DNA from: Polyangiaceae bacterium
Lineage (GTDB): Bacteria > Myxococcota_A > Polyangia > Polyangiales > Polyangiaceae
NCBI GenBank assembly: GCA_015075635.1
Contig: JABTUA010000003.1
Span: 310,001 to 374,000, forward strand
Direction: 5' to 3'
Length of the DNA: 64,000 nucleotides
In this document: piece after piece, positions 56,651 through 64,000 of the stretch
Layout: each line of letters begins with the position of its first letter
Position numbering within the stretch: position 1 is the stretch's first letter
Made by a program: the position numbers and the translations under genes
Notes under the pieces: model-generated
The model's database searches: none
Told to the model about the DNA's origin: nothing
Seen by the model: the letters and a program-made list of their open reading frames with translations, nothing else

Positions 56651-57529
56651 GTGCAAACCGCGGCTACCGTGAGCACCCAACACGAAATCTCCCGGCGAAA
56701 CCTCGGCTTCCGCTCCCCAAGCTCTGGACTCCGTCCGGACCGGTCCGGAATCGCGAGGCTGCTCCTGGGCCTCGCCTGCTTCGGCTGCACGGCCGCGGTG
56801 GACGATCTCGCCGAGGAGCCGGAGCTGGCGGCGCCGGCCGGCGACGAGCTCAAGGGCTGCTACGGCAAGGCGTCGTCCAGCATCCCGGCCTCGGGCGTGT
56901 ACGTGCTGACGACCTTCGGCGGGCCGAGCGAGCCGCAGCCGCTGGCCTGCGGCGGGCACTCGAAGTCCGGCAGCTGGTACTACGCGGCCTCCCGACAGCG
57001 CTACGGCTGCGGGTCTCGCGTCAGCATCTCCGCCAACGGAAAGTGCGTGGTGGCGCAGACCGACGACTACGGGCCGGACGTGTGCGTGGAGAAGGCCGCC
57101 GGGTCTCCGATCATGGATGTCTCGCCGCTGGTGGCCAAGCAGCTGTTCGGCACGTCGAGCTGGGGCTGGTCGGACAAGAAGAAGGTCACGGTGGTCGAGG
57201 TGGACCCCGACACACCCCTCGGTCCCTGCTCGAGCGCGCCGGCGGGTGGCACCGGCGGCGGCGGAACCGGCGGCGGTAGCGCTGGAACCGGTAGCGGTGG
57301 CGGTGGAGCTGGTGGCTCGGGCGGCAGCAGCGGCAGCGGTGGCGCGGGCAGCAGCGGCGGCGCCTCCTCCGGCTCGGGCGGCGGTCAGGCGTGCTCGAGC
57401 GACGGCGCGTGCAACCCGGGCAACGACGGCTCGGGCATGATCTGCGTCTCGGGCAAGTGCGTTCCGGGCTGCAAGACGAACGCGCAGTGCCCGGGCGTGA
57501 AGACCTGCAAGAACGGGATGTGCAGCTGA
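56651..57529 (+). CDS. expansin/RlpA-like double-psi beta-barrel lipoprotein
   Basis: A 292-aa protein from GTG 56651. After a long N-terminus the hydrophobic stretch ARLLLGLACFGC gives a lipobox-like site (Cys46), so the true start may be somewhat later. Residues 65-195 look like a double-psi beta-barrel of the expansin/RlpA sort: TTFGG, CGGHSKSGSWYYAASRQRYGCGSRV, ANGKCVVAQTDDYGPDVC and MDVSPLVAKQLFG (the family's Asp in the DYGP and xDxS parts are both there). A Gly/Ser linker then a Cys knot (CSSDGACNPGNDGSGMICVSGKCVPGC) close the chain. Could loosen or bind cell-wall glycan. Wall binding rather than cleavage is more likely without more residues. Confidence 0.75.
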   Translation: MQTAATVSTQHEISRRNLGFRSPSSGLRPDRSGIARLLLGLACFGCTAAVDDLAEEPELAAPAGDELKGCYGKASSSIPASGVYVLTTFGGPSEPQPLACGGHSKSGSWYYAASRQRYGCGSRVSISANGKCVVAQTDDYGPDVCVEKAAGSPIMDVSPLVAKQLFGTSSWGWSDKKKVTVVEVDPDTPLGPCSSAPAGGTGGGGTGGGSAGTGSGGGGAGGSGGSSGSGGAGSSGGASSGSGGGQACSSDGACNPGNDGSGMICVSGKCVPGCKTNAQCPGVKTCKNGMCS

Positions 57530-57539
57530 GCGCCGAGCC

Positions 57540-58271
57540 TCAGCGCTGCACGCAGCGGAAGCAGGCGCGGATGGGGAGCGCGCGGCTGGGCGAGGCCTGG
57601 TAGTCCGTGACGCGGAAGTACCGCTCGAGCAGGCGGCGGAACTCGCCGGGTGTCCACTGGTGCAGGTGGTACTCGTCGCCGCCCCAGTTGACGCGGCGAC
57701 CGAGCAACCAACCGACCGGCGTCCGGCGCACGACGCCCTTGAGCCGCAGGATGAGCGGGTCGTTCGGGACCGTGATGACCGCGACCCCGCCCTCGGTCAG
57801 GAGCCGCTTCAGCGCGGCCAGGATCGCCTCGGGATCGTTCGTGTGCTCCAGGACCTCCGTACACACGATGCGGTCGAAGCTCCGCTCCGGCAGGTCGAGC
57901 TTGTCCACCTCGCCCTTGACGAACTCGCAGTCGTAGCCCGCCAGGTTCTGCCGCGCGGTGTCCAGGAACACGCCCGAGACGTCGATGGCGGTGAGCTTGG
58001 CCTCGCGGAACAGGCGCAAGACGTGCCCGCCGCCGGAGCCCACCTCCGCGAGCCGAAGCCCGCGGCACGGGCCGACCATCTCCCGGATGATCGAGAGCCG
58101 CTTCTGCTCGATGACCCGGATCGGGAGCGGCGAGCGGGCGTAGTAGTCGTCGATGGGGTGCTCGCGCGCCAGGCGATCGTTCAGCGCCTCGACCCCGGGG
58201 TTCACGGGACTCGTCACGGGTCTCCGTATAGCGTCTCGGCGCGAGCGGAGCCAGCCCGGCGTCTCAGGCAC
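57540..58271 (-). CDS. class I SAM methyltransferase, last gene of polysaccharide operon
   Basis: A 243-aa methyltransferase of the UbiE/methyltransf-11-like branch: LAEVGSGGGHVLRLF (motif I), AIDVSGVFLD, VKGEVDKLDLPERSFDRIVCTEVLEHTNDPEAILAAL (motif II to III) and GGVAVITVPNDP. The end (GDEYHLHQWTPGEFRRLLERYF) is of the sort seen in sugar or lipid methyltransferases of surface-glycan clusters. It overlaps the glycosyltransferase stop by 8 bp. Predicted O-methylation of a surface sugar. Confidence 0.85.
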   Translation of the reverse strand: MPETPGWLRSRRDAIRRPVTSPVNPGVEALNDRLAREHPIDDYYARSPLPIRVIEQKRLSIIREMVGPCRGLRLAEVGSGGGHVLRLFREAKLTAIDVSGVFLDTARQNLAGYDCEFVKGEVDKLDLPERSFDRIVCTEVLEHTNDPEAILAALKRLLTEGGVAVITVPNDPLILRLKGVVRRTPVGWLLGRRVNWGGDEYHLHQWTPGEFRRLLERYFRVTDYQASPSRALPIRACFRCVQR

Positions 58272-59424
58272 GCCGCGCGGCGACGCGGGTGAGGAACTCC
58301 GCGAGCCGCGCCCAATACTGGTCGATGTCGTAGATCGCGGCGAAGGCCTCGCGCGCGGCTCGCGAGTACTCCTCGCGGCGCTCGAGGATCTTGCCGACGG
58401 CCGCCGGGAGCTCGGCGAAGTCGTCGATCATCTCCCCGCAGCGGTGCCGCGAGAACAGTTCGGCGTAGGACTCGGACGCGAAGCTGATGACGGGGACGCC
58501 CGCTCGCAGGTACATCGCGAGCTTCTGCGACGAGAAGGCGGTGATGCGGTCGTTGGCGTAGTCGCGGCGATAGAGCGACAACCCGATGGCCGCGCTCTCG
58601 ACCAGATCGACGACCCCCGCTTCGTCGAGCAGCTCCGTCGTGACCGTCACGTTGTCCGGCAGGCGGCGCCCCGCCAGGGTCTTCGCGTAGTCCCGGGAGA
58701 TGGGGCCGTGCAAGCGCATCCGAACGCCGGACGGCAGCGCGGGAGCGGCCGCGAGCAGCTCGTCGGCGAAGCGCGTCGGCCGGATCAGACCCAGGTAGAG
58801 CACGCTGCTCGGCTCACCGGCGGGCGCTGTCCGCGCCGTCCTCTCCGCGAGCCGCGGGACGCCCACGGGCAGGAAGAAGACCTCGTCGCTGACGGGCCCA
58901 TTCGCCGCCCTGAGGGCGTTCCAGCGTGACTGATCCTGGATGATGGTCGCGGCGGCGCGCCGGTGGCTCTCGATCTCGCTCCGGCGCTTCCACTTGAAGC
59001 GCGGGTACTCGGGGTGGTCCTCGATGTAGAGCTCCAGGCAGTAGTAGACGAAGGGGACCCCCGACTTTTCCGCGAAGCGCGCGGCGATCTCCAGCCCCGA
59101 GCGCTCGATGCCGATGACCAGATCGAACGGCGCCGAGACGCCGAGGTAGCGCTCCGCCTCGCGGTGGGTGTGCGCCGGCGAGATGCTGGCCGGCAGGCCG
59201 AGCGCCTGCACGATCGTGTTGCGAACCTCACGCCAGGCCCGCCGGGGCTTCTGGGTCTCGACCAGGTACACCGGCGCCTCGAGCGAGCGCGGATCGACGT
59301 AGCCCGGCCAGTCCTCGGGTCGCGACACGAGCACGACGTCGAAGCCCCGAGCGTGGAGCCCGTTCAAGAGGTCCCGCGTGTAGCTCTGGACCGGGATCCC
59401 GAGTTGAACGGCCGCGACTCGCAT
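58264..59424 (-). CDS. glycosyltransferase (GT4/GT-B-like)
   Basis: A 386-aa GT-B-type transferase starting ATG 59424 (MRVAAVQLGIPVQSYTRDLLNGLHARGFDVVLVSRPED). The N-terminal domain has the Rossmann start and an acidic region (IEDHPEYPRFKWKRRSEIE). The C-terminal donor-binding domain shows SSVLYLGLIRPTRFADELL, LHGPISRDYAKTL, VVDLVESAAIGLSLYRRDYANDRI and SSQKLAMYLRAGVPVISF with E-x7-type tail. Would add one sugar to a surface polysaccharide, from a nucleotide-sugar donor. Five bp after the upstream gene's stop. Confidence 0.85.
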   Translation of the reverse strand: MRVAAVQLGIPVQSYTRDLLNGLHARGFDVVLVSRPEDWPGYVDPRSLEAPVYLVETQKPRRAWREVRNTIVQALGLPASISPAHTHREAERYLGVSAPFDLVIGIERSGLEIAARFAEKSGVPFVYYCLELYIEDHPEYPRFKWKRRSEIESHRRAAATIIQDQSRWNALRAANGPVSDEVFFLPVGVPRLAERTARTAPAGEPSSVLYLGLIRPTRFADELLAAAPALPSGVRMRLHGPISRDYAKTLAGRRLPDNVTVTTELLDEAGVVDLVESAAIGLSLYRRDYANDRITAFSSQKLAMYLRAGVPVISFASESYAELFSRHRCGEMIDDFAELPAAVGKILERREEYSRAAREAFAAIYDIDQYWARLAEFLTRVAARRA

Positions 59425-59429
59425 TGGAC

Positions 59430-60206
59430 TCAGCCGCCCAGCGCCCGAAACACGGCGCACGCATTCCAGGTTTGGTCGGTCGGAGGCCGGTGGGTCATCC
59501 ACTCCGAGAGCGCCAGGGACTCGAAGCCCGCGCCCGCGGCCAGGCCGGCCAGCTCCTCCGGGAACACGTAGCGCATCCGGTGCAGCTCATCGAGCTCGTG
59601 CCGCTCTCCGAGCTTCGAGTCCACCACGTCGAAGTGGTAGTTGACGTCCACGATGTGGTCTTGCTCGTGGAGCACGGGCCTGGCCTTGCGCACCACCTGG
59701 AAGCGCTCGTTTCCGACGGTTCGCTCCCGCGCCTCGGGACGCTGCGCCATGACGGCCGGCCCGAACCAGAAGTCGAACAGGAACAAGCCACCTGGCCCGA
59801 GGTGTCGCCGCGCCGTCGCGAGCGCCGACTCGAGCACGCCCGGCTCCGCCTGGTAGCTCATGACGTGGAAGAGCGAGACGGCGACGTCGAAGCGGCGGCC
59901 GAGATCGAAGGAGCGCGCGTCGGCCTGGTGGAGCTCGATGCCGGCCAGTGCCGGATCGCCGCTCCGGTCGAAGCGCTCCCTCGCCCGCGCCAGCATGCCG
60001 GCGCTCTGGTCGATGCCGGTGATGCGCCAGCCCTTGCCCGAGAGCGGGATGGCGTGCGAGCCCGTACCGCAGCCGATCTCGAGGAGCGTTCCGCCCTTGG
60101 CCCCGTGCCCGCGCAAGAGCTCGTCCACGTAGGCGGCCTCCGCGGCGTAGTCCTTGTCCGAATAGAAGAGGTCGTACCACTCGGAGTACTGGCCGAAGAC
60201 GCTCAT
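59430..60206 (-). CDS. class I SAM methyltransferase
   Basis: A 258-aa methyltransferase starting ATG 60206 on the aminotransferase stop (ATGA). Motif I LLEIGCGTGSHAIPL, ITGIDQSAGMLARARERF, LHQADARSFDLGRRFDVAVSLFHVMSY, and GGLFLFDFWFGPAVM; the C-terminal part contains HIVDVNYHFDVVDS, a lid-like sheet seen in sugar/small-molecule N- or O-methyltransferases. Because it is coupled to a sugar aminotransferase, N-methylation of an amino sugar is an attractive guess (as in 3-N- or 4-N-methylated deoxysugars), not proven. Confidence 0.85.
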   Translation of the reverse strand: MSVFGQYSEWYDLFYSDKDYAAEAAYVDELLRGHGAKGGTLLEIGCGTGSHAIPLSGKGWRITGIDQSAGMLARARERFDRSGDPALAGIELHQADARSFDLGRRFDVAVSLFHVMSYQAEPGVLESALATARRHLGPGGLFLFDFWFGPAVMAQRPEARERTVGNERFQVVRKARPVLHEQDHIVDVNYHFDVVDSKLGERHELDELHRMRYVFPEELAGLAAGAGFESLALSEWMTHRPPTDQTWNACAVFRALGG

Positions 60207-61318
60207 GCGAGCACCTGCCTGACCTTGGCGGCGACCTCTTCGATCTGCGCGTCCGTGAGCGCCATGCCGCTCGGGACGTAGAAGCCCCGCTCGTACAGGC
60301 GCTCGGACACCGGGTGCCGCTCGCCGGCGAACAGGCCCATGCGCTGGAGCACGGGCTGGCGGTGCATGGGGCAGAAGAAGGGCCGGGTGCCGATGCCCTC
60401 GGCGCCGAGGCGGCGCATCGCCTCCGCCGCGTCGAAACCCACCTGGTCGTCGAGCACGAGGCCATAGACCCAGTAGACGCTCTCCGCGTAGTCGGTCCGC
60501 GCGAGCGGCAGCTGCGCTCTTCCGAGCCCCGCGAACAAGGCGTCGTAGCGGGCCCCCATGCGCCGCTTGCGCGCGACGAACTCGTCCAGGCGCTCGAGCT
60601 GGGCGAGGCCGAGCGCGGCCTGCAAGTTGGTCATGCGCATGTTCCAGCCCAGGCGCTCGTGGACGAAGCGGCGCCTGGCCTCGAAGCACAGGTTGCGCAG
60701 CGAGCGGCAGGTCTCGGCGAGCGCGTCGTCGTCGGTGACGATCATGCCGCCTTCGCCGGTGGTGACGTGTTTGTTCGGGTAGAAGCTGAAGGTCGAGATG
60801 TCACCCAGGCTGCCGCAGGGCCGGCCCTTGTAGTTCTGGCCGTGCATCTCGGCGGCGTCCTCGATGACCTTCAGGCCGTGGCGCCGAGCGAGGTCGAGCA
60901 GCGGATCCATGTCCACCGGCAGGCCGTAGATGTGGACCGCCATGATGGCCCGCGTGCGCGGCGTGATCTTCGCCTCGAGCTGCCCGACGTCCATGTTCCA
61001 GGTGACGGGATCGCTGTCCACCAGCACCGGCCGGGCGCCGGCTCGCACGATCTGCCCGATGCAGGAGATGATGGTGAACGCCGGCAGGATGACCTCGTCG
61101 CCGGGGCCGATGCCCAACGCGTCGACGGCCGCGTCCAGGGCAGCGGTGCCGTTGCAGACCGCGACGCCGTGCTTGCGCCCGACTCGGGCGGCGAACTTCT
61201 GCTCGAACTCCTTGATGAAGGGCCCTTCCGACGAGATCCAGCCCGTCTCGATGCACTCGAGCAGGTACTTCTTCTCGTTGCCGTCGAGCAGGGGCTCGTT
61301 GACGGGGACGGGGCTCAT
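60203..61318 (-). CDS. DegT/DnrJ/EryC1/StrS-type sugar aminotransferase
   Basis: A 371-aa PLP enzyme from ATG 61318. Landmarks: VPVNEPLLDGNEKKYLLECIETGWISSEGPFIKEFE, VAVCNGTAALDAAVDALGIGPGDEVILPAFTIISC, VHIYGLPVDMDPLL, VIEDAAEMHGQNYKG and the PLP lysine in FYPNKHVTTGEGGM. Close in pattern to GDP-perosamine synthase-like enzymes, which place an amino group on a 4-keto-6-deoxy sugar nucleotide. It is flanked by overlapping methyltransferase genes. No dehydratase (RmlB/Gmd) is inside the window, so the keto-sugar must be made elsewhere or beyond the edge. Confidence 0.92.
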   Translation of the reverse strand: MSPVPVNEPLLDGNEKKYLLECIETGWISSEGPFIKEFEQKFAARVGRKHGVAVCNGTAALDAAVDALGIGPGDEVILPAFTIISCIGQIVRAGARPVLVDSDPVTWNMDVGQLEAKITPRTRAIMAVHIYGLPVDMDPLLDLARRHGLKVIEDAAEMHGQNYKGRPCGSLGDISTFSFYPNKHVTTGEGGMIVTDDDALAETCRSLRNLCFEARRRFVHERLGWNMRMTNLQAALGLAQLERLDEFVARKRRMGARYDALFAGLGRAQLPLARTDYAESVYWVYGLVLDDQVGFDAAEAMRRLGAEGIGTRPFFCPMHRQPVLQRMGLFAGERHPVSERLYERGFYVPSGMALTDAQIEEVAAKVRQVLA

Positions 61319-62199
61319 CGCGTGACCTCCAGGATGAAGTGGCAGTAGATGTCCCTGCCGAGCTCGGACTCGTTCCGCAGCGCGAGCAGACGATAGCTCA
61401 TGCCGAGCGACTCGACGCGACCGAGCACCCGGGTCACCAGGGTCGCTGCGTCGTACTTGCGGGAAGACGGCACGTTCGTGCTGTCGAGCCGCACGTACTC
61501 CTTGGCGGAGGGGGGCGAGTTGCCCTTGCCGAAGTGCTCCGGGCTGGCGTACGCGCAGTAGTGCGTGTGCATGTAGAGCGGCACGATCACCACCTTGCCG
61601 CCCGGGCGGAGCACGCGCGCCGCTTCGTCGAGAAAGGCGACGTCGTGGTCGCCGGTGAACATCTCGTAGGCGCAGTGGAGCGCGGCGCCCGCCACCGAAG
61701 CGTCCTCGAACGACGTGTGGGTCGCGTCCTCGATGCGGTAGTACGGCAGGTGGCGGTAGGCGGCGGGGACCACCCCCAGGTCGATGGCGTGAGCGTCGAT
61801 GTTCTTGCGTTCCCGCAGCGCCTTCACCCAAGGCGACGTCGCAGCGGCCACGTCCACGAAAACGTCGCCCGGTCCGAAGCGCATCAGCCCCAGGCACTCG
61901 CTGGAGATCCAGTGCTCGAGCAGCTTCTCGTCCCAGACCTTGCCGCGGGTCCCGCCGTGGTAGTCCAAGGGGAACCACTCCGCGGCCTGGAAGGCCCGGA
62001 AGCTCTCCGGAGAGGGCGCGTAGTCTTGGACCTGGACCCCGAGCTCGGCGAGGGCGCGCTCGATGCTCTCGAGCTCGGCGGGCGTCGGGCTCTCGTATTT
62101 CGGCGCGTCGCGGAAGCGCCAGCGGCTGAGGCCGGTCCTGCGCTCGAGCTTGGCGAAGGCCTTGCGCGCCGAAGCACGCAGCGCATTCACGACTTCCAC
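61315..62199 (-). CDS. SAM methyltransferase-like protein of polysaccharide operon
   Basis: A 294-aa protein; start GTG 62199 overlaps the upstream cupin gene by 13 bp, while GTG 62190 would give the usual GTGA overlap. Both are possible. Motif I is weak (DVFVDVAAATSPWVKAL), followed by DAHAIDLGVVPAAYRHLPYYRIEDATHTSFEDASVAGAALHCAYEMFTGDHDVAFLDEAARVLRPGGKVVIVPLYM, the methyltransferase 11 pattern. N-terminal 85 residues are a separate helical region. Member of the surface-glycan operon; substrate unknown. Stop overlaps the aminotransferase start (ATGA). Confidence 0.78.
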   Translation of the reverse strand: MEVVNALRASARKAFAKLERRTGLSRWRFRDAPKYESPTPAELESIERALAELGVQVQDYAPSPESFRAFQAAEWFPLDYHGGTRGKVWDEKLLEHWISSECLGLMRFGPGDVFVDVAAATSPWVKALRERKNIDAHAIDLGVVPAAYRHLPYYRIEDATHTSFEDASVAGAALHCAYEMFTGDHDVAFLDEAARVLRPGGKVVIVPLYMHTHYCAYASPEHFGKGNSPPSAKEYVRLDSTNVPSSRKYDAATLVTRVLGRVESLGMSYRLLALRNESELGRDIYCHFILEVTR

Positions 62200-62618
62200 C
62201 GGACCTGTTCGGCGCTGATGCCGGAGAACCGGGTCTTGTCTGCCTCGCCGGCGTAGGGGCCCTGCTTGACCTCGACCATCTCGCTCGCCTCCAGCATCTC
62301 GAAGCCGTGCCCGCCGACGACGAGCAGGATGACGTCGCCGCGCTCGAGCACGGTGCTCTCCAGGTACTCCTGGTTCTCGCTGTAGAAGTCCACGCGGACG
62401 CGACCGCTGCGGATGAACAGCACCTCCTTGGTGAACTGCACCTCGCGCCGGACCGGGTTGTGGACGTGGGGCGGGATGACGTAGCCGCTGGGCCGGTTCA
62501 TGTAGGCCAGCTGCTGCGAGAACTCGTCGGGCGTGAAGAACCGGATGCCGTCCTGCCGGTAGCTCGCGCGTAGCAATATCGCCAGGGTCTTGCCGTCATG
62601 TTCGATGGTTTCGAGCAT
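62187..62618 (-). CDS. cupin-fold protein (WxcM/FdtA-like)
   Basis: A 143-aa single-domain cupin from ATG 62618. Beta-barrel landmarks: PPHVHNPVRREVQFTKEVLFIRSGRVRVDFYSEN and RGDVILLVVGGHGFEMLEASEMVEVKQGPYAG, with His residues that could bind metal. In O-antigen clusters similar proteins (FdtA/WxcM-like isomerases, or RmlC-like epimerases) act on 4-keto-sugar nucleotides, but many cupins only bind. It overlaps the glycosyltransferase by 23 bp and the methyltransferase by 3-13 bp, so is tightly coupled in the operon. Confidence 0.75.
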   Translation of the reverse strand: MLETIEHDGKTLAILLRASYRQDGIRFFTPDEFSQQLAYMNRPSGYVIPPHVHNPVRREVQFTKEVLFIRSGRVRVDFYSENQEYLESTVLERGDVILLVVGGHGFEMLEASEMVEVKQGPYAGEADKTRFSGISAEQVRWKS

Positions 62619-63612
62619 TGTCTTCCTCCTCGTCGAAATAGTCGGGCCGATGCACCCAGGCGCGCAGCTCGGCGTCGTCGCGGTAGGCGCGCTGATGAAA
62701 TGCGTGCCCTTCGCGGTGTCCTTCCTTCAGCTCGCGCATGGCTCGGCGGGGGCCGGTCAGCGCGAGCGGCTCGATCACTCTCTGGGTCGCCCAGCTGGCG
62801 GCGCGGCGCAAGAGCCTCCGCCCGGGACCGCCGCCCTTGCCCGGCGACGGTGCGCGGAGCGAGGCGTACGAATCGGAGATCCCTTGGTTGTACCCGCGCT
62901 GCCGGAAGTAGGCGAAGGTCATGCGCTCCGGCGTGACCTTGTGATAGACGCTCGCGCCGGGGTGGAACAGGCACGTCAGCCCGGACGCGGCGACGTGGCG
63001 GGAGACGTGGGTCTCGCCGTCGCCGCGGAAGCGAATCAGCTCGGCCGGCATGCCGTCGGGGTGGAACCCGCCGGCGTCGAGCAACACCTGCCGGCGCACC
63101 GAGAAGTTGCAGCCCCAGACCCGCATCGGGCTGAAGGGGCGGATCCAGCCGGGCAGCTCCAGGATGCTCAAGGGCGGCACGGCGCGCCCGCCGTCCGCGG
63201 TGGGCCGCTCCCAGAGGCGGGAGAGCCAACGCGGCGGCGGCTCCACGAACAGCGGCAGGTTGTTGCCCCCCACCATGGCGACCTGCGGGTCGGCAAACGC
63301 CTCGACGATCGAGGCCAGCCAGCTCGGCAGCGCCTCGATGTCGTCGTCGGCGAAGGTCAGGATCTCTCCACGCGCCGCGCGCAGGCCGCGGTGCCGTCCG
63401 GCGTGCAGGCCGGGCTTGGGCTCGTGCTCGTAGCGGAGGTTCTCCAGCGTTGCGTGCTTGCGCTCGACCACCGCGCGCGTGTCGTCCGTCGAGCCGTTGT
63501 CGACCACGACGACCTCGAACTCCTCCCGGGAGAGCGTCTGACCGACGAGGGACCCGAGCGCCTGCTCCAGCAGCTTTGCGCGGTTGCGCGTGGGGATGAT
63601 GACGCTCAGCAT
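62596..63612 (-). CDS. glycosyltransferase family 2
   Basis: A 338-aa GT-A-type enzyme starting ATG 63612: LSVIIPTRNRAKLLEQALGSL, VVVDNGSTDDTRAVVE, ILTFADDDIEALPSWL (DxD-like motif for the sugar nucleotide and metal) and VWGCNFSVRRQVLLDAGGFHP (acceptor-side motif), RFRGDGETHVSRHVAASG. The last 90 residues are basic and helical (GGGPGRRLLRRAASWATQRVIEP), which may attach it to the membrane face. Adds a sugar in surface polysaccharide or O-antigen synthesis. Three bp after the upstream methyltransferase. Confidence 0.9.
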   Translation of the reverse strand: MLSVIIPTRNRAKLLEQALGSLVGQTLSREEFEVVVVDNGSTDDTRAVVERKHATLENLRYEHEPKPGLHAGRHRGLRAARGEILTFADDDIEALPSWLASIVEAFADPQVAMVGGNNLPLFVEPPPRWLSRLWERPTADGGRAVPPLSILELPGWIRPFSPMRVWGCNFSVRRQVLLDAGGFHPDGMPAELIRFRGDGETHVSRHVAASGLTCLFHPGASVYHKVTPERMTFAYFRQRGYNQGISDSYASLRAPSPGKGGGPGRRLLRRAASWATQRVIEPLALTGPRRAMRELKEGHREGHAFHQRAYRDDAELRAWVHRPDYFDEEEDNARNHRT

Positions 63613-63615
63613 CGC

Positions 63616-64000
63616 TCACCGCGCGACGGCCTGCACGTACAGGCGCTGACAGTCGGCCTCCGAGTCGCACTCGAACAGGTGGCGCCGGTGCAGCCGGTAC
63701 AGGGCCTCGAGCAAGCGCTGGTTGTTGAGCACGAACAAGCGGTTGCACAGCGCCGTGTCGAGGAGCTTGCGCAGCGCGCCGCGCCGCTCGAACGGGAGCA
63801 CCTCGACGATCTCGAAGTCTTGCTCCAGGCAGGCCGTGATGCTGGCGACGGTGAAGTGGCGGAAGTGCTTGTACTCGACCGGCTTGTTCGAGTGGGGCAC
63901 CGTCACGTGTAGGCGCCCACCGTCGTTCAGGAGCGCGCGCGCACCCGAGAGGAAGTGCTGCCCCCGGTCGGGCGGGATGTGCTCGAAGACCTCCATCAGC
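63616..64000 (-). CDS. class I SAM methyltransferase, C-terminal part (cut by window edge)
   Basis: The last 128 or so residues of a methyltransferase whose N-terminus lies beyond base 64000. It opens with LMEVFEHIPPDRGQHFL, the end of motif II and III, then GGRLHVTVPHSNKPVEYKHFRHFTVASI, and a C-terminal helical part with CNRLFVLNNQRLLEALYRLHRRHLFECDSEADCQRLY. Same general kind as the methyltransferase at 57540. First visible gene of the eight-gene minus-strand operon; more genes likely lie upstream outside the window. Confidence 0.8.
   Translation of the reverse strand, partial: LMEVFEHIPPDRGQHFLSGARALLNDGGRLHVTVPHSNKPVEYKHFRHFTVASITACLEQDFEIVEVLPFERRGALRKLLDTALCNRLFVLNNQRLLEALYRLHRRHLFECDSEADCQRLYVQAVAR

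Overview
The window is very GC-rich, almost fully coding DNA. It looks chromosomal and most likely comes from a myxobacterium of the Polyangia/Sorangiineae type (Myxococcota). This rests on many lipoproteins with long Gly/Ser linkers behind a lipobox, two transmembrane-anchored Ser/Thr kinases, an IgGFc-binding-domain lipoprotein, a MopE/choice-of-anchor-L lipoprotein, vWA lipoproteins, an NtrC-type regulator and a two-gene ergothioneine pathway. I see no rRNA, tRNA, CRISPR array, phage or transposase gene. Genes sit head to tail with ATGA/GTGA overlaps, and convergent genes often end within a few bases of each other.

Layout. 1-1925: a Rieske oxygenase translationally coupled to a putative Fe(II)/2-oxoglutarate (2OG)-type oxygenase. 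2-9.7 kb: envelope proteins, a leishmanolysin-like protease, and a PPOX-fold flavoprotein/class III cyclase/lipoprotein operon. 9766-10019: a 254-bp element bounded by 13-bp perfect inverted repeats (MITE/REP-like). 10.0-15.1 kb: a glutathionylspermidine-synthase-like ATP-grasp gene divergent from a second copy of the 2OG-type enzyme, which is followed by a Gly/Ser-tailed membrane protein, an unknown soluble protein and a neutral zinc peptidase. This is my best candidate for an undescribed system. 15.2-21.2 kb: GH3 glycosidase, kinase-CPBP protease pair, a third 2OG-type oxygenase. 21.3-29.1 kb: lipoprotein-rich stretch with two apparent frameshifts. 29.1-31.5 kb: ECF sigma factor plus an anti-sigma-like/vWA fusion. 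31.7-34.6 kb: GST-egtB-egtD. 34.6-39.6 kb: EF-hand lipoprotein, archaemetzincin lipoprotein, then TetR-MFS-coaD-MBL operon behind a near-consensus promoter and palindromic operator. 39.7-50.5 kb: GT-C-like membrane protein, vWA lipoprotein, DedA, second Rieske oxygenase, cyclophilin/methyltransferase, hydrolase, NtrC-type regulator. 50.5-57.5 kb: unknown membrane protein, candidate structured RNA, lipoproteins, and a kinase coupled by a CTGA overlap to a large unknown protein. 57.5-64 kb: an eight-gene surface-polysaccharide operon on the minus strand, truncated at the window edge.

Functionally the window is mostly envelope biology (lipoproteins, glycan modification, metalloproteases, envelope-stress-type regulators), with islands of iron/redox enzymes (two Rieske oxygenases, three 2OG-type oxygenases, ergothioneine synthesis, GST, a GspS-like ligase) that suggest thiol/redox or small-molecule modification chemistry. 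All family calls come from reading motifs; no database search was possible.
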